From Ciona intestinalis (taxonomy: Eukaryota > Chordata > Ascidiacea > Phlebobranchia > Cionidae), in assembly GCF_000224145.3 (NCBI RefSeq), contig NC_020166.2, forward strand, positions 9,959,420 to 10,023,419: a stretch of 64,000 bases of DNA. Direction: 5' to 3'. The position numbers and the translations under genes were made by a program. The notes beneath the pieces are model-generated. The model searched no databases. It saw nothing but the letters and a program-made list of their open reading frames with translations, and was not told the DNA's origin. Positions 15,001 through 30,000 of this stretch are shown in pieces; position 1 is the stretch's first letter; the number at the start of each line of letters is the position of its first letter.

Positions 15001-18000
15001 ATGTAAAAATGGATCACTTTTTAAAGTTTATTTATAAACCTTAGTCTAAAGCCTAAGCTATGTCAAAATTCACTAGACCCTAGAAACCATTGTTTCTTCA
15101 ATCAATTCTCTACCGTTTAGTTCTTGTTAATTGCAAATTATGTATTACTTTAAATTTGTGTTCTTTTATTACAGGCGACCTATACAGCTAAGCATAACAA
15201 GGAAAAACAACAACATCGGTTCAACATGGCTGACACTGAACATTATGCGCAAACAAAGGACCAACAATTGGCATTGTTGGATGTAAGAACAAAGTCCATA
15301 AATATGCTTCTGTGTTATACCTCTGTGTTTAAAATTAATATCCTAGTCACCCACTGTTACTTCTTTTTATTATGTTGTGATGTGCCCGTCGTACATTAAC
15401 AGGAGTAAAGGCCCTCCAAATTTTGGAATTCATACTAAGGTTATTGGTAAAAAAACAGACAAATAATCGAATTTGCAATTGTTTCAAACCCAAAATACAA
15501 ACATAAAACATTTGCCCCCTAAAATTTAGAGCTGGATACGCCCTTGTCTTGTGTAATTAATCATATTTTCCCTCTTCTTAGCAAAACTACAAAGTCTCCC
15601 CTGAAGAAATGTCCAAGTTGACTCCCGTCTCTGACTCTCTCCAGCAATCTCATCTTAAAGATATGAAAGATATGATGAGTCATGTAAGTATTACTAAGTC
15701 ATGTTTTAAACTGCTGATGTAGGACCTTGGAAACAAGGTTAGTCTCTGCCATAATTGTGGGCTTGTGTGTCCTTGGGCAAGACACTTGATGAAAATTTCT
15801 CCAACATAATGGTGCATCATGGGATGTCTACAATGTCAGCCATATGTTATAAAAAAAGAAATTAAATATTTGCAAAGTTACAAATGAAATAATTTATAAG
15901 CTTGCAAAAGTTGTATGAAACAGAACACTAATGTTATAATGACTTTCGTTGTCCCGCACATTAGGATAAATAAGTTACGTTACATTCATTTTTTAAATTT
16001 TCCACAGAAATCTTACACTGAAAGTGCAAAGAAGCTTTTGGAGAAATACAACCTTAGTGCTGATGTTATTCAAATAGCTCACGTGTTGGCTACATCTCCT
16101 CTTGTTTCCGATGTGAATTATAGGGAAAATTACTTGAGTGAGCTCAAAGGGAAAGGTGTTTCTAAACCAGGCATTGAGCATTATCCTGGGTATATTCAAG
16201 CAAAAGAAAACACCAAACTCGCAAGCAAGGTTTGTCATACTTTATTTGTTCACATATGAAGGTATATTCTAACCTGTTTTTCTATGTTTGTTTATATTTA
16301 TGAAATTTTAAAAATTTTTTTTGTTTATTTATGTATATGACATCCAATTCTTTCCTATTTTTCTTTTTTTGTTCGTATATATGACAACATAATCTTCACT
16401 GTTTGATAATATACAGAGTGAATACGTAAAAGCAGGGGAGAGCATTCTACATCAATACACAATGCCGTTGGATACACCTGAACTTAACAGGGCAAAGCAG
16501 TCAGCTATTAATGCAAGCGATGTAAGTATGTGTGTGCATATTCTATTCCGTAAGGGTGAGGTCCTTGAGGAGCTGGAATTGAGGCAAGATTTGGCCTATT
16601 GACGTACTCGCGACAGTTCCTTATCCATGTTCCGAAAGTATCCACAGAAAATTTTAGATTCTGAAAAAATGTGTCACTTTTACAAGAATTCCTAAAAATA
16701 TCTTTATCTCTTTAAAAAAAACCATCAATGCCAAACCTAATTAAAATCATTTAACATTTCTCGCTCTTATATCATTTTTTTTCAGCTTGAATACACAAAA
16801 CAAAGGAAACAAACAATTGACAATTACCGTGGATTCCAAACCATGGACAGCAAGCATCACCCGATCGTTCAACATGGAATTAAAGCTGCAGATCTTATAT
16901 CTGAGGTTCATAGATATTTTATATCATAACAAATCACTCAAACATAGAGATTAAGAAAAACGTTAAACATAGAGATTAAGGAAAACATTAATAATAAAAA
17001 AATTATTTAGACATTGGTACCATACTAATTTATATCATAAGTATAATGTTTTCAATAAGATTTGAGGGTAAACGCTACCACCATTGTGGGTGTTTGTGTT
17101 ATTGGACAAGACACTAAGTGGTATCCCCCGATTACCAGAGTAGAATGTCAAAACAGAGTCTTTGGAATTACAAAAATTGCCAAAATATTTTGGACTTTTT
17201 CTATGGTTTAGCGTTTTTATCTTTTTAGCGCAAGTACAAGGAAGATTATATGGAGGATAGAAATCTTATATATTACCCTGTCCATCTAACTGCTGGGTAT
17301 GAATGCGCAACCAAAGCAAGTCAATTCATGAACAAGGTAATTTATACACCCCTGCTACAGTAGAAGGAATATGGTCAAATCAATTAGGGCTGACTCTTTT
17401 ATTTAGAAAATTTGATCAAAAAGGTTAAACTCGATTACCTAAAAATTTCAATTATTCAGAGAATTTAATGAAATTAATTAAGAGGTAACTTAGTTCGGCA
17501 AAATAATTGCAATTCTTTAAGCATATGCTAACAAAAGTATTTCACAAAAGTTTATAACATTTGTTGTTTTACTGATATTTTCTATATCTATGTTATAAAT
17601 AACTTTCAAATAAATTAAACTTGATTTTTAGCAATCGTATCAGAAGAATTACCTCCGTGATAGAAACGATGTGCATTATGATGTCACAAAGACAGATGGT
17701 TACAAAAATATGGTGGAGATGCAGAAATTATCCGATGTAAGTGATGTAATAATAACCCTGATGATGCAATAGTACAACTAAGTGATGTCAAATTTGGTCT
17801 AAAGATCTTACCAAGGATTTTACCAACAATGTAAAAATAGCCTTCAGTGATGTCAAAATATGAAAATGCAAACATATATTTAGGCACAAATTTATATATG
17901 TGTTATTACAACTGTCGCTGCTCTGCCACACGCTTATAAAATGTTACATTTATTTATAACAATACCTTGTTCTTATGTGATAGGCAAGCTACAAAGCTGA

Positions 18001-21000
18001 CCCAGCCAGTGGTAAATTCACTTCAGTTAAAGACAGCATTGATCTTGCCAGAGCGAGGGCTGTCAAACCTCTGGTCAGTTATTGGTTTTATAAAGATGAA
18101 GCCAAAAGAATGCTGGATAAATACAATGTGGATTCGGCTGACTACCATATGGTGCATGCACTCCATGCAAACCATGTAAGTTCGTGTTACTTTCGTTTTA
18201 TCGTTATTTTTGTGTTTTTGATTTTTGTATGTTAATCTGATACTCTAACGAGTTCAACATTCCTTTAAAACCATTCTGCGACATGATATAAAACATTGTT
18301 ACTATCGTTTTATCTTTATTTCTGTTTGTTTGTTACTTCAATTAGACATATTTATCCTAGAACCATGGTGTAACATGCTATATAACCTTACCCACATACA
18401 ATATCATAGAATATGCTGTATATTTCATAAACGTTACTCAACTTTATACTTTTTTGGCTCTAACTGATTAGTGTTGTAACTATATATAATTTTGGCGCTC
18501 ATAATCAATAATTAAATTTTTCGTAATCAATATTTCGTTTTTTTTTCAGACATTTTTTATTGTTAATAATATATTCTTAGGTTTCCAACTTAACAGTGTT
18601 GTAATTATTTTTGCTAATTTTTTATAATTAAATTTCTCATCTTTACACCAGTTGGCATCTGACGTTGAATATCGCAACCAATGGTTGAAAGAAGTCAAAG
18701 GAAAAGGAAACAATGAAAACTTGGAAAGTTATCCTGAATATCAACAAGCTATTAAAGCTGGAAAGCAAGTTTCTCAGGTATGAAAATTCATTTAATTTAC
18801 AATTTTGGACATACTAGTTGCATGTACCATTCAACCAGTGTTGGATACTAGTTGCATGTACCATTCAACCAGTGTTGAAGCAAGCTTATCGATTTAGTTT
18901 CATCGATTTTTTTTTAAACTAAAACAAATATAACTAAATCTGGCCCTAATAGTAGGTCTTCACAATAGCACAGAATTATCAAACCGATTTTCACTGATTT
19001 ATAAAATTCCCTTTTTAAGTTCAACCTCAACAACAGAAACAATCACAACATTGTATTGTGTTTCTTATAAATCTTGGTTTATAAATCAAGTAATATTTTA
19101 TTTTTTTATTAAAAAACTCTTTAACTTATAAAATGTCTCAATTACACTTCATGTTTCAGAACGCCTATGTAAAAGATAGTGAGAAGGGAATGAACAATTA
19201 CACCATTCCTCCAGATATGCCATCCATTAAACATGCTCGGGAAGTTGATGATATGATTAGTAATGTAAGTATATTGATATTGCAACTATGTACGGCATAT
19301 ATAGTGGTTAGAAAGTATGCCAGCTCAGAGGTTACAGGTTTAAAGTTTGATGCTGCTATCATTTTGAGTGTTTATATGCTCCGGCAAAACATCTAAACGA
19401 AACTGCTACAGCAGTGGGTCTCTCATGAGTTGTATAAAAAAAACTTCCAAAAAATAATCACCCCCAAAGTTAAATACATGGTAACTCGTAAGCAGGCATG
19501 AGGTGTATAAAACATAACACTGGTATTATAGCGACTTTCTTTACTTTGGCTTGCCAGGATAAAAAAGGTAAATTCATTCATTATAACTATTGTCAAATGA
19601 CATCATCACTGCTGACATCATTACTTTTTATTTTAGTTGGAATACAAAAACGCCTGTAATGACATAAACGACTCTTAAAACTTCTAATGACTGTAGTTTA
19701 CCGGCAACGAAAAGATAAATCAAGTTACATTCATTTATTCACATCATTAATTCATTTTAGTTGCAGTAAAAAAACGACTGTAATGACTTATAACAACTGT
19801 GTTTTCCAGCCACGCAAGGATAAATCAAGTTACTTTCATTCATTCACATCATTAATTTTCATTTTAGTTGGAGTACAAAAAGTCTTTGAAACAAACAATC
19901 GACAATTACCGTGGATTCCAAACCATGGACAGCAAGCATCACCCGATTGTTCAACATGGAATTAAAGCTGCGGATCTTATATCTGAGGTTCATAGATATC
20001 TTATATCATAACAAATTACTTAAGCATAACAGTGAAGATAGAGATTAAGAAAAAACATTAATATTAAAACTATTATTTGGACAATGGTGATACTTTAACA
20101 TAGAAGTAATAGAAATACATATATATAATGTTTCTATGTTTTATAATCTTTATCTCTTTTAGCGCAAGTATAAAGCAGATTATATGGAGGATAGAAATAT
20201 CATATATTACCCCGTCCATCTAACCGCTGGGTACGAGGCGTGCGTCAATTCAAACAAATTTGCAAGTGATGTAAGTAACCATTACCTATTCATTCAACTG
20301 ATGTATCTTACAGCAAAATGTGAACAATATATTCAATATCTATTAACACAACTTTGTGATCTGTATGCCATACATTTGTGCTGTAACATAATGTAGGTAA
20401 ACACTCCTTGTTTTGAAAATGCTGCATTTTATTGTAAAATATTGTAAATAGCCTGTTTTATTGTAAAAACACTCGTTTTAACTTTTGTGTCACAATAATC
20501 ATGTAGTGCAAGCAAAAATCTAATTTTGTCATAAAATTAATATATATTTAGAGAACTCCTTTATAACATACCTTCAACAGGCTGATTACAAGAGGTGGTA
20601 CAACAAGAACATCCGAGGTAAAGGCAACTTTCCTGTCAATCTTACCCCTGGCTACGCACAAGCTCAGAGTATGAAGCCATATATCAGTGAGGTAAAGTAA
20701 AATATTAAAGAAAAGTATTTAATTTGAGGATCATACAACATGGTAGTACTCTGTATGCTTTGTAACTGAAGGATACCGGTTTGAAGTTTAATATTGCCCA
20801 CAAAGTTTCATGCATGGTACCTAAAGCGGGTACAAGGTGTATTAAGACGCCTGCAGGGTGTAAGAACACCCGCAGTATACAATAATATACAACAAGGTAC
20901 CAAACATGTTAAGATAAATTTGCGCGATTTCTTATATACAGTGTTTGTACAAAGAGGAATACGAGAAGGGCAAAGGCTCCGGATTTACTGTGGTCCCTGA

Positions 21001-24000
21001 TGCAAATGAAATGCATAACCTCAAAGTCGTTCAACCATGGATGAGTCAGGTTACTAAATTGAGATATATGATTGGTCGGTTATGGTACCATGGCAATAGT
21101 TGGCACACCTGCCTTTTGCCCAGAGTGTATGTCTTTAAGGCTTAATGAAGGTACCATTGTTAGTGTATGTGTCTTTATGCAAGACACTTAACAGACATTG
21201 CTCTAACCCAGTGGTGACTAATAGTTGTCTAAACTGTTAGCCATACATTACCCACAAAGTTACGTTAGTTTTTGGGCAGTCACGATATGTGTAAAACAGA
21301 ACATCTGCTTCATAACGCCTGTCTTTGCCCCGGAAAAACTGACTTGCATTCAAACGATTTGAATTTTTAACTTTTCTATAGAAACATTACAAAGAAGCTG
21401 CCCGAGACTTGATGGGAAAATATCATCTTGATGTGGAGGTTCCTGTCATAGCTCGAGCTATTTACAACTCGGCAATGCTTTCCCCTGTAAGGGATATATT
21501 ACATTATAAAGTGTTTATTGAATATATATGGTATATGCAGTAGTGTGGGGGAAGATGGGAAACCTTTTAACTGTATTTTCTTATCCCATTCGGTAGTAAA
21601 CAAAGAACATTTAAAAAATGTTAAAACTATATGCTCATGACTCCCATAGACCCTTGTTAATTGTTCAAAACACTATCGGGATGCTTGGGTATTTTGTGCT
21701 AAAGGTGTCCCATCTTCACCCCCTACTATACTATCATGAATAGGTGATATAGACTACTCATGCTATGTTGTATTTACATAAGGCCTTTGAGCACACTTTT
21801 ATACCAATTATATGTTAATTTGTTTTAATTGGATACAACCTTACATGAGATAATTTATACTCTATTGTGGTTCAGCAGCCTTGATTTTATTTGATACTTT
21901 TGCTCAACTAGTTTTACTTGTGGTTACTTTTAACGATTATCGTTTTGCTGAGAATTCCCTTCTCTTCGCTGTTATAATTAATCTGGTCTTTGATACTGTA
22001 TTCGAAGAGATAACTAAATATATGATATACTATGGTGGGGGAAGATGGGACACCTTTTCAATCTATTTTCTCCTCCAATTTTGTAGTAAACGAACATTTA
22101 ACGATTTTTTATAAAAACTTTATCCTCACGGCTCCCATAGACCATTGTTAATTGTTTAAAACATGATCAGGATATTTGGTTATTATGTTTCAAAGATGTC
22201 CCATCTTCCCCCACCCTACTGTATGTTTGATAACATAACATAGTTTGCATTTATATCTTCAAAAACGATGGCGAAGTTGTTATTTAAAAAACGAGCTGTA
22301 ACAATACAATTGTGTTACAGGCATTGTATAAGCTTGATTATGCAAATGAAGTGAAAGGAAAAGCTGCACAACACCTTGAAGCATCACCTTTGTTCAAGAA
22401 CGCAATTAAAGCAACAAAACTTGCTAGTAATGTAAGTGTATTAAATATATAATGATATACACCAATATTAATAAAACAGAAAAAAAGGTATCTTGTCAGC
22501 ATACTCGGGGTGTATGAAACAGAACACCTGGACCGCTGTCGTTGCCCCATTTTGTTGCAGAAAAATAGGTTTTTTAAAGAAAAGATAAATCACGTTTAAT
22601 CAATTTAATAAATTAAAAGCAGTTGTAAAATCTAGCAGATAATACATGTATACTTCTGACACATCATTTTAGAAATTTTTACATCATGTTAAACTAATGA
22701 CGCATCACATTTTACATACAGGTTGAATATGGAAAAGCTGCTGAGGAAGGAATGAATAATTATACCTTGGGACTTGACACAACTGATATCCAACAAGCAT
22801 TAATTGCTGATAAGCTTACCAGTGATGTATGTTAATATAATTCAACTTTAAATAATACTTAATTATAATGATACTGTTTTTTTCCATGCACTTTTATCTG
22901 TACATATTTTGTTTTATAATTTTGCAAAAAGTAATAATTCCAATTATTATTAATATATTTATGGTTTAACAATTGCACTCATAAAATATACCTTACTTTT
23001 TCAGGTTGAATACAAGAAATCCGGGCAGGAGGTGGCTGGTTCTTGCCAAGGATATTTCAAGCTTAATTCTTCTCAGATTCCACAATATCAGAAAGCAAGA
23101 GATGTTGCCGCCAATGCCAGTGATGTGAGTAATATTTTGGTAACTTTCAGTAAAACACAGGTGCTCGGTTTTGAATCTTAAGTGTTTCCTAATGATTTTT
23201 CTGAAAATTAGTTTTACTGACATGAGTATTTATCTTTCTGTACTCCATCTTGAAGTGTTTTCTAATGGTTTCTGCGCTGTGATATAGTGGTGGTATAAGT
23301 GGTGCCTCGAGCTAATAGGTTACAAATTCAAGGGTTACAAATTCTTGATGCCTCTACCTTTGAGGCCATGTGATTCCTTGGGGAAGACACTTAATGGAAA
23401 TTGCTTCAACCCAGTGTTCATAGTATTGTTAGTTTTACAAGTACCATTTTAGTATAAGTTTTATTCATCTTTTTTCTAACATTGCTCATTGTTCAACAGA
23501 GCAAGTACAAAGAGGAATACAATGAAATGAAGCATTACGTTTATTTCCCATACCACATCACACCAGAGTACGAGAAGAAGGCAGATGCTTATAAGTTTTT
23601 CAGCAATGTGGGTACCCTCTGCTTGTGACTTATGATTTATACACTGTTTATTATGTCATGTTGTATAAAACAGAACAACTGTGGTATAACAAACGTCATG
23701 CACCTCCACGCGAGAGTAACTATGTTAGATTCATTTAAACAGCCAAAATGTTACATACATGGCAACTCCTAAGCGGGCACAAAGTGTATAAAACATAACA
23801 CCCATGTTATAACAACCACTGCCCACCCACAAGGAGATATACAAGTTACATTTATTTACTGTTCGTCACAGTATAACAACTGTCATTGCCTTGCCACAAA
23901 AGAATAAACAAGTTACATTTATTTACATAACAGGCTCACTACATGAGGAATTATGAAGAAAACAAAGGGAAACAGAACTTCAAGTATCATGAGATTCCTG

Positions 24001-27000
24001 CTTATTTATCAAACAAAGAACTTAATGAAGTCATGAATGTTGTAAGTATTATGACATCATGAATGTTATAAGTATTATGACATCATAACATATGAAATAT
24101 CCTACACTGAGGTTTAGTGGTTGTATTGTAATTAAAGCATACCGAGGCTGCTACCATCTTGGGCAAATGTGTTCTTTGCTAAGACACTTAACAGCAATCG
24201 CCCCAACCCTGTGTTCATTGATGGGTTGTCCAATTTATCAGCCATAGAGAAAAACGATTAACCACAAAATTACATAGGGCACGAGGTGTATTAAACAAAA
24301 CACATGTGTTATAATGACTATCTCCCATCCAAACAAGGAGAAAAAAGTTGCATTAATGCATTCAACCATACATTCAATCTTCTTTAAAAATGCATGTTCA
24401 TTACGAGAGTCTTAAAATGGAATTTAACTTCAAATGGATTTTAACTTAAAATGGGTTTTAACTTCTTCAATATAATACAAAATCTGTCAGAAAATTAATC
24501 ATCTAACAAAACTTGTACATTACAGCATAAAGACAGGAAAGCTCTAAGGGAAATGTACCTGAAGGGTTACCACACTTCACCTGATGATGTCACCAACCAG
24601 CATGTCAGGGAAGTCCAAATGAGACTGAGCAACGTAAGTTAACAGTGTTGCATGATTATTTTTACAGTGTTGCCGAATAAATTATTATTTTTAATTTTTT
24701 CCAAGTAATTGTTTTTTTGTTTGTAATATTTTTACGATAGTTTTTTATTCAAAATTAGGTTTTAAAAATTGACCACAAAATGAAGCAACCAAATACGAAT
24801 TATGTTTCTCACTAATTTTAAACAAAATAATAAAATAATGTTGCCGAATAGATTTCTGATCAGTGTTTCCAACCAAATATATTTTGTTTAGAATGTTTAC
24901 AAAGCTGCTGCTAAAGAAGTGATGGATAAATACAACATCACTGCTGAGCTACCAGAAATCAGACAAGCACTTTCATCATCAAAGCTTGTCAGCCAGGTAA
25001 CTACACAACAATAAATTATTACTAAAATACATATAAGAAATATTTGTGCAGAAGAGCCACGCATTTTTGACACTCTTTCCCACACCTTTTGTCCAGAACT
25101 TTTAAAAATTGTTGTTTTGCTGTTAATTCCGTTTTCTTGGTTGTTTAAATAACTTGATCTTCGCTTCAGTTACAAAATAAAATATTAAGTTACATTATTT
25201 TTTAATCCATATATCAGTAGCACGGTTAAGTGCTCTCCTTTTGACCAGAGAATCTTAATGCTAGTACCATCGTTGATGTATGTGTGGGCTTAAGGTGGAT
25301 GACATATATCACCCATGCTATAATAAATAATAAATGTCACCTATGTTATAAATAATATACCTCGTTGGTGTCATATTAACTAAAATATAACTAAAAATTT
25401 CTCCACTTTGCAGGTTAAATAAACGTTAATCTTAGTCAGTCATCCATATGTTTTTTTCAAGTTATACCAAATGTAGCAATTTTTCTTCAAATTTCTCAAA
25501 TATCCCCGAAATGTGTACTAAGATAAATTAAAATAACTTTTAAATGTGTCAGATTTCCATTAAAGCCATATTTAATAGAATCTCTACAAAGAACAACACA
25601 ACAAAGAGAAGGGTCAAGGAATGGATTATAATCCTGATATTCCAACCTATCAACATGCAAGGAAAGTTAGAACCATCGTTAGTGATGTAAGTATGATGTC
25701 ATCAATGGGGTAATGGGCCAAGTCTGGCCTAAATCCCAGGTTATCACGGACCTTACCCATACAGAATAGAATGATGTCATCAATAATTATATTTAGTAAG
25801 ATTTCATTTATTGTTGATGTTTTAACGTACTGTTTGTTTATTTATCTCAATAATAAAAAAATACCAATTATTATGTTACAGTTAAACAAAATTATGTTAT
25901 TTTATCATTGCCTTTATAATACCATTATGACATCCACTAAACCTAACAATGTATTTTCAGAACTTATACAAAGATGAAGCCGCACAGAATCTACATCAAT
26001 ATTCTGTAATACCCGATACGCCCCATCTTACCCATGCTAAGACTGTGGCTCAACAAACCAGTGATGTATGTTGTCATAATGCATGCTATTGTTGGATCAT
26101 AAAATATTGTGTTAACACACATTTGTTCTGTCATACTTGCAGGGCTTTGTATAAAAACTTTAAAATTTTAGGCCATGATAATGGTCTTAAATCTCTCTTG
26201 CAAATTTTTGTTAGATAAAGTGAACATATTTGTTTATTTAGAAAGATGTTTGTTCTGTACTACTTGAGTGCTTGGAATAAATGGTTTAAAATTAGGGTTA
26301 ATAGTGATTTAACATCTAATATACCTTCGGGTGCTTTGTTATATATATAACTTTTAATTTGGGATATATATATATATGCCATATAATATAANNNNNNNNN
26401 NNNNNNNNNNNNNNNNNNNNNNNNNNNNNNNNNNNNNNNNNNNNNNNNNNNNNNNNNNNNNNNNNNNNNNNNNNNNNNNNNNNNNNNNNNNNNNNNNNNN
26501 NNNNNNNNNNNNNNNNNNNNNNNNNNNNNNNNNNNNNNNNNNNNNNNNNNNNNNNNNNNNNNNNNNNNNNNNNNNNNNNNNNNNNNNNNNNNNNNNNNNN
26601 NNNNNNNNNNNNNNNNNNNNNNNNNNNNNNNNNNNNNNNNNNNNNNNNNNNNNNNNNNNNNNNNNNNCTATTGTTATAAAAACAACTGTGATTGTTATGT
26701 TTCAATTGTTTTCATGATAATATTACAGGTTGAATATAAAAAAGATGGAAAAGAAATTACATCCAAAGTTCGGGGTTATCAGTTTTTGAAGGCATCAGAA
26801 CAACGTGACGTGGCACACGCCAGTAAAGTTAACGACCTCATTTCACCTGCTAAATATAAAGAGGAATATAATGAACTGAGAAACATCATCTATTTCCCTG
26901 TTCATCTTACTGATGGGTGAGTATATGGTAGTTTGAAGTAAAGGGTGAACTCTTAATTTTGGGGTAACAATTTTGGCGGTTGAAAAGCAGCTGTTTTATT

Positions 27001-30000
27001 TTTGGGATAAAATTTTAAGGGAATAAATAGCCCATTCCGATATTTTTGGGGTAACATTTTAGGGGGTAGGGAGCCAACTTTGTTATTTTGGAGTAAAGAA
27101 TTTTGGGAGGTAAACGGCCAACTGTCTTAGTTTCCATGGCATGCCTTGCTGTAGGACTTCGATCATGTAATAGAATAGTAGTTTTTTAATTGGTGTATCA
27201 TATGAAATTTTTGAAAGTTGTCTTTATGTTTACATTAAAACATACTGAGGAAGCATTGTTAAAACTTATATTAAAGTTGAAATACATAAACATTATATCA
27301 CAGCTTATTTTTTCAACAATTTCCTAAGGTATGAAACTTGTATTCGTGCAAACAAGTTCGCATCTCCTGCCACATACAAACGTAACTGGTTGAAAGAAAG
27401 ATTCCGTAACAACTACAAAGTTCATGAAACAGAAGGCTACAAACAAGAACGCGAAATACAAAAGAAGATTAGTGCAGTAAGTTGGTATTCTTATTTTTAC
27501 TAAGCTGGAAGATTGTGTTTCACAATTTGTTTAACAAAGTTTGGGAGATAGGGTTTCACATTTTGTTTAACAAGCTAAAGTCTGATCTCTTTATTGTGGG
27601 ATAATGGGCAAATCAATGGGCCAATCCTGGCCTAGATTCTAGGACCTATGGTGCGGCACACTGCACGACCTCACCCACATGGAATAGAATCCCTTTATTA
27701 AATGTCGTTTAACTGCATCCTTTTTTAAAGCTTTTTTAGTATTATTACATTGGTATAACCAGGATTAATTTCTTTATTTATTACAGATCGCATATAAAGC
27801 CGAATACAACAGAAATGTTGGAAAATGTCCGTTTATCACAGAAACCCCTGAACGCTCTCACAATCGAGATATGAAAGACATGTTTAGTGATGTAAGTAAA
27901 ACTTTTGTTTTAGTACTATGTCCGGTGTGTAGCATGTTCCTTCATATGTAGAAAAAGTAACATACTTAGTAACTCGTAAGCTGGCTCGAGGTGTATGAAA
28001 CAGAACACTGGTGTATCACAACTGTCGTTTTCTGGCTACGCGAGGATAAAAGAAGTTACATTCATTCATTCAAGAGGCAAACTGACTTAAATCCTATGTT
28101 CTAAAGGACTTCCATATAGAATAGAAAGTAAACCAATTATTGCCTGTCAATAATGTATTGTACGACACTATAATAGTATATATGACATAATAAATTACTT
28201 CAGAAAAAGTATCGTCATTCTGCCCGTGATGTAATGGATAAATATCATCTTATTACTGATGAACCTCGGATGGTGACAGCTATTCAAGCGATGGACCTCG
28301 TTAGTGATGTAAGTATTATATTATAATAGTTATTATAACGACAGTTTATTCATATATTATAATAGATCTACATGCTACAATGAGAACATATTTATATGTT
28401 ATGATAGTTGCAAGTATTGTATCATAACACAATTATAACAACAACATATACATATATTACAAGTTTACAACATGTGGTATTATCACAGTTATATATAATA
28501 CAACAATAAGGTATACATATATAATGACGGATGAAGGAATTACATATTTGTAGAAGATCTCTTTTAGACTTATTATACACACTTGGCGGCACCATCTTTT
28601 AGTGGAATACCCTGTTTTTCTTTCTTGCGCATTATTCTAATGTGTAATCATAAAGACAAACAGAATGTATTGTTATGTCATACATTCTTCCTAACTAGAA
28701 TTGTGATCTAACATTAGCATATTTATAACAGGTAAAATACAAAGAAGAGTACGAAAAAGAAAAAGGCAAAGGAACAGCGAACATCCATGAAACACCACAG
28801 ATGGTTCATGCATTGCAAGTTGCAAAACTCACTAGCGATGTAAGAATGGCCATTATGATGTCACATATGAATTAATTCCAGAAATATTACTTTTTGTTCT
28901 TTATTTCCCAGAAACTTTTTCTTAGAAACCTATTTTCATATATCTATTTTTTTCATTTTTTTTCTTAGAAACCTTATAGGCAAGTTGCTTTAAAAGAGTT
29001 ACAAAAAGTTACTTTGCCCGAAGATGCAACAACAATTGTGCACGCCCAAGAAGCTGGAAAACTTGTTAGTGATGTAAGTATAATGAAACATTATTATTTT
29101 AAACTATTAATCAAACAATATTATTCAAATTTGTTCTATTGAAACAATTACAATTTTAATGTTAAAACGAGATTGTATTATCGTAATTGGCTTAAATTTT
29201 TTCTTTTTTCCCCTGAATGGAAATTTTATTATAACATTCGAAATATTTTATACAAATTACATACACAATTGTGTCTTAGTTAGCTAAGTTGAAATTTTAG
29301 TTTTAAAAATCAAAATGCATTTTGTGCCAAATCACTTGAAAATGTCTATATATATTGTAACAGATACTTTAAAATATACATAATGTTACAGATCAGCTAC
29401 AAGAATCTGATTTGGGTTAAAAAGTTTAAATTTTAGTTTTACTTTCAAACTATGTTTTGTTACAGATCACTTACAAGAAAGATGCGTTTGAAAACAAGAT
29501 GCAAGGTTACAACCGATTGCCTCTAAAAGACAACTATCAGTTGAACAGACTTGATAAAATAAAAGACCTTCCATCTGAGGTGTCAAGCATGAACAAGCAT
29601 CGATTGTTTTGTCATAAAGATGAATGGAATGCATTGTGTGACATCATATTGAAATTTGCTGTGCTGGTTGAAATATTATGACATCATGAGAAGCTAAAGT
29701 GCTAAACAGTATCATTTAAGATGAAACTTAACAATGGCAGTTGTTTTGTAACTGAGTGACATTCCAGAGTCATTTTTCTAACAATTATTGTAAAACAGAT
29801 ATCTGTGTTTTTTGAACTTGTGTGAAGCACTATAATTATTGTTAAACAAGTTTTGTAATAGAGCAGTTTTACTCACTTTTATAAACAATTATTGTAAAAC
29901 AGATTGCTGTGTTGTTTTAAATGCATTTGCTTACAGTTATTCATTCTTCGCTTGATTTTTGCATCTTCTTCTTCCAATTCATTTGCACATTCTTTTCTTG

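Noticed and set aside
26316..26717. Open frames across the N gap
   Set aside because: They consist mostly of N and carry no information.
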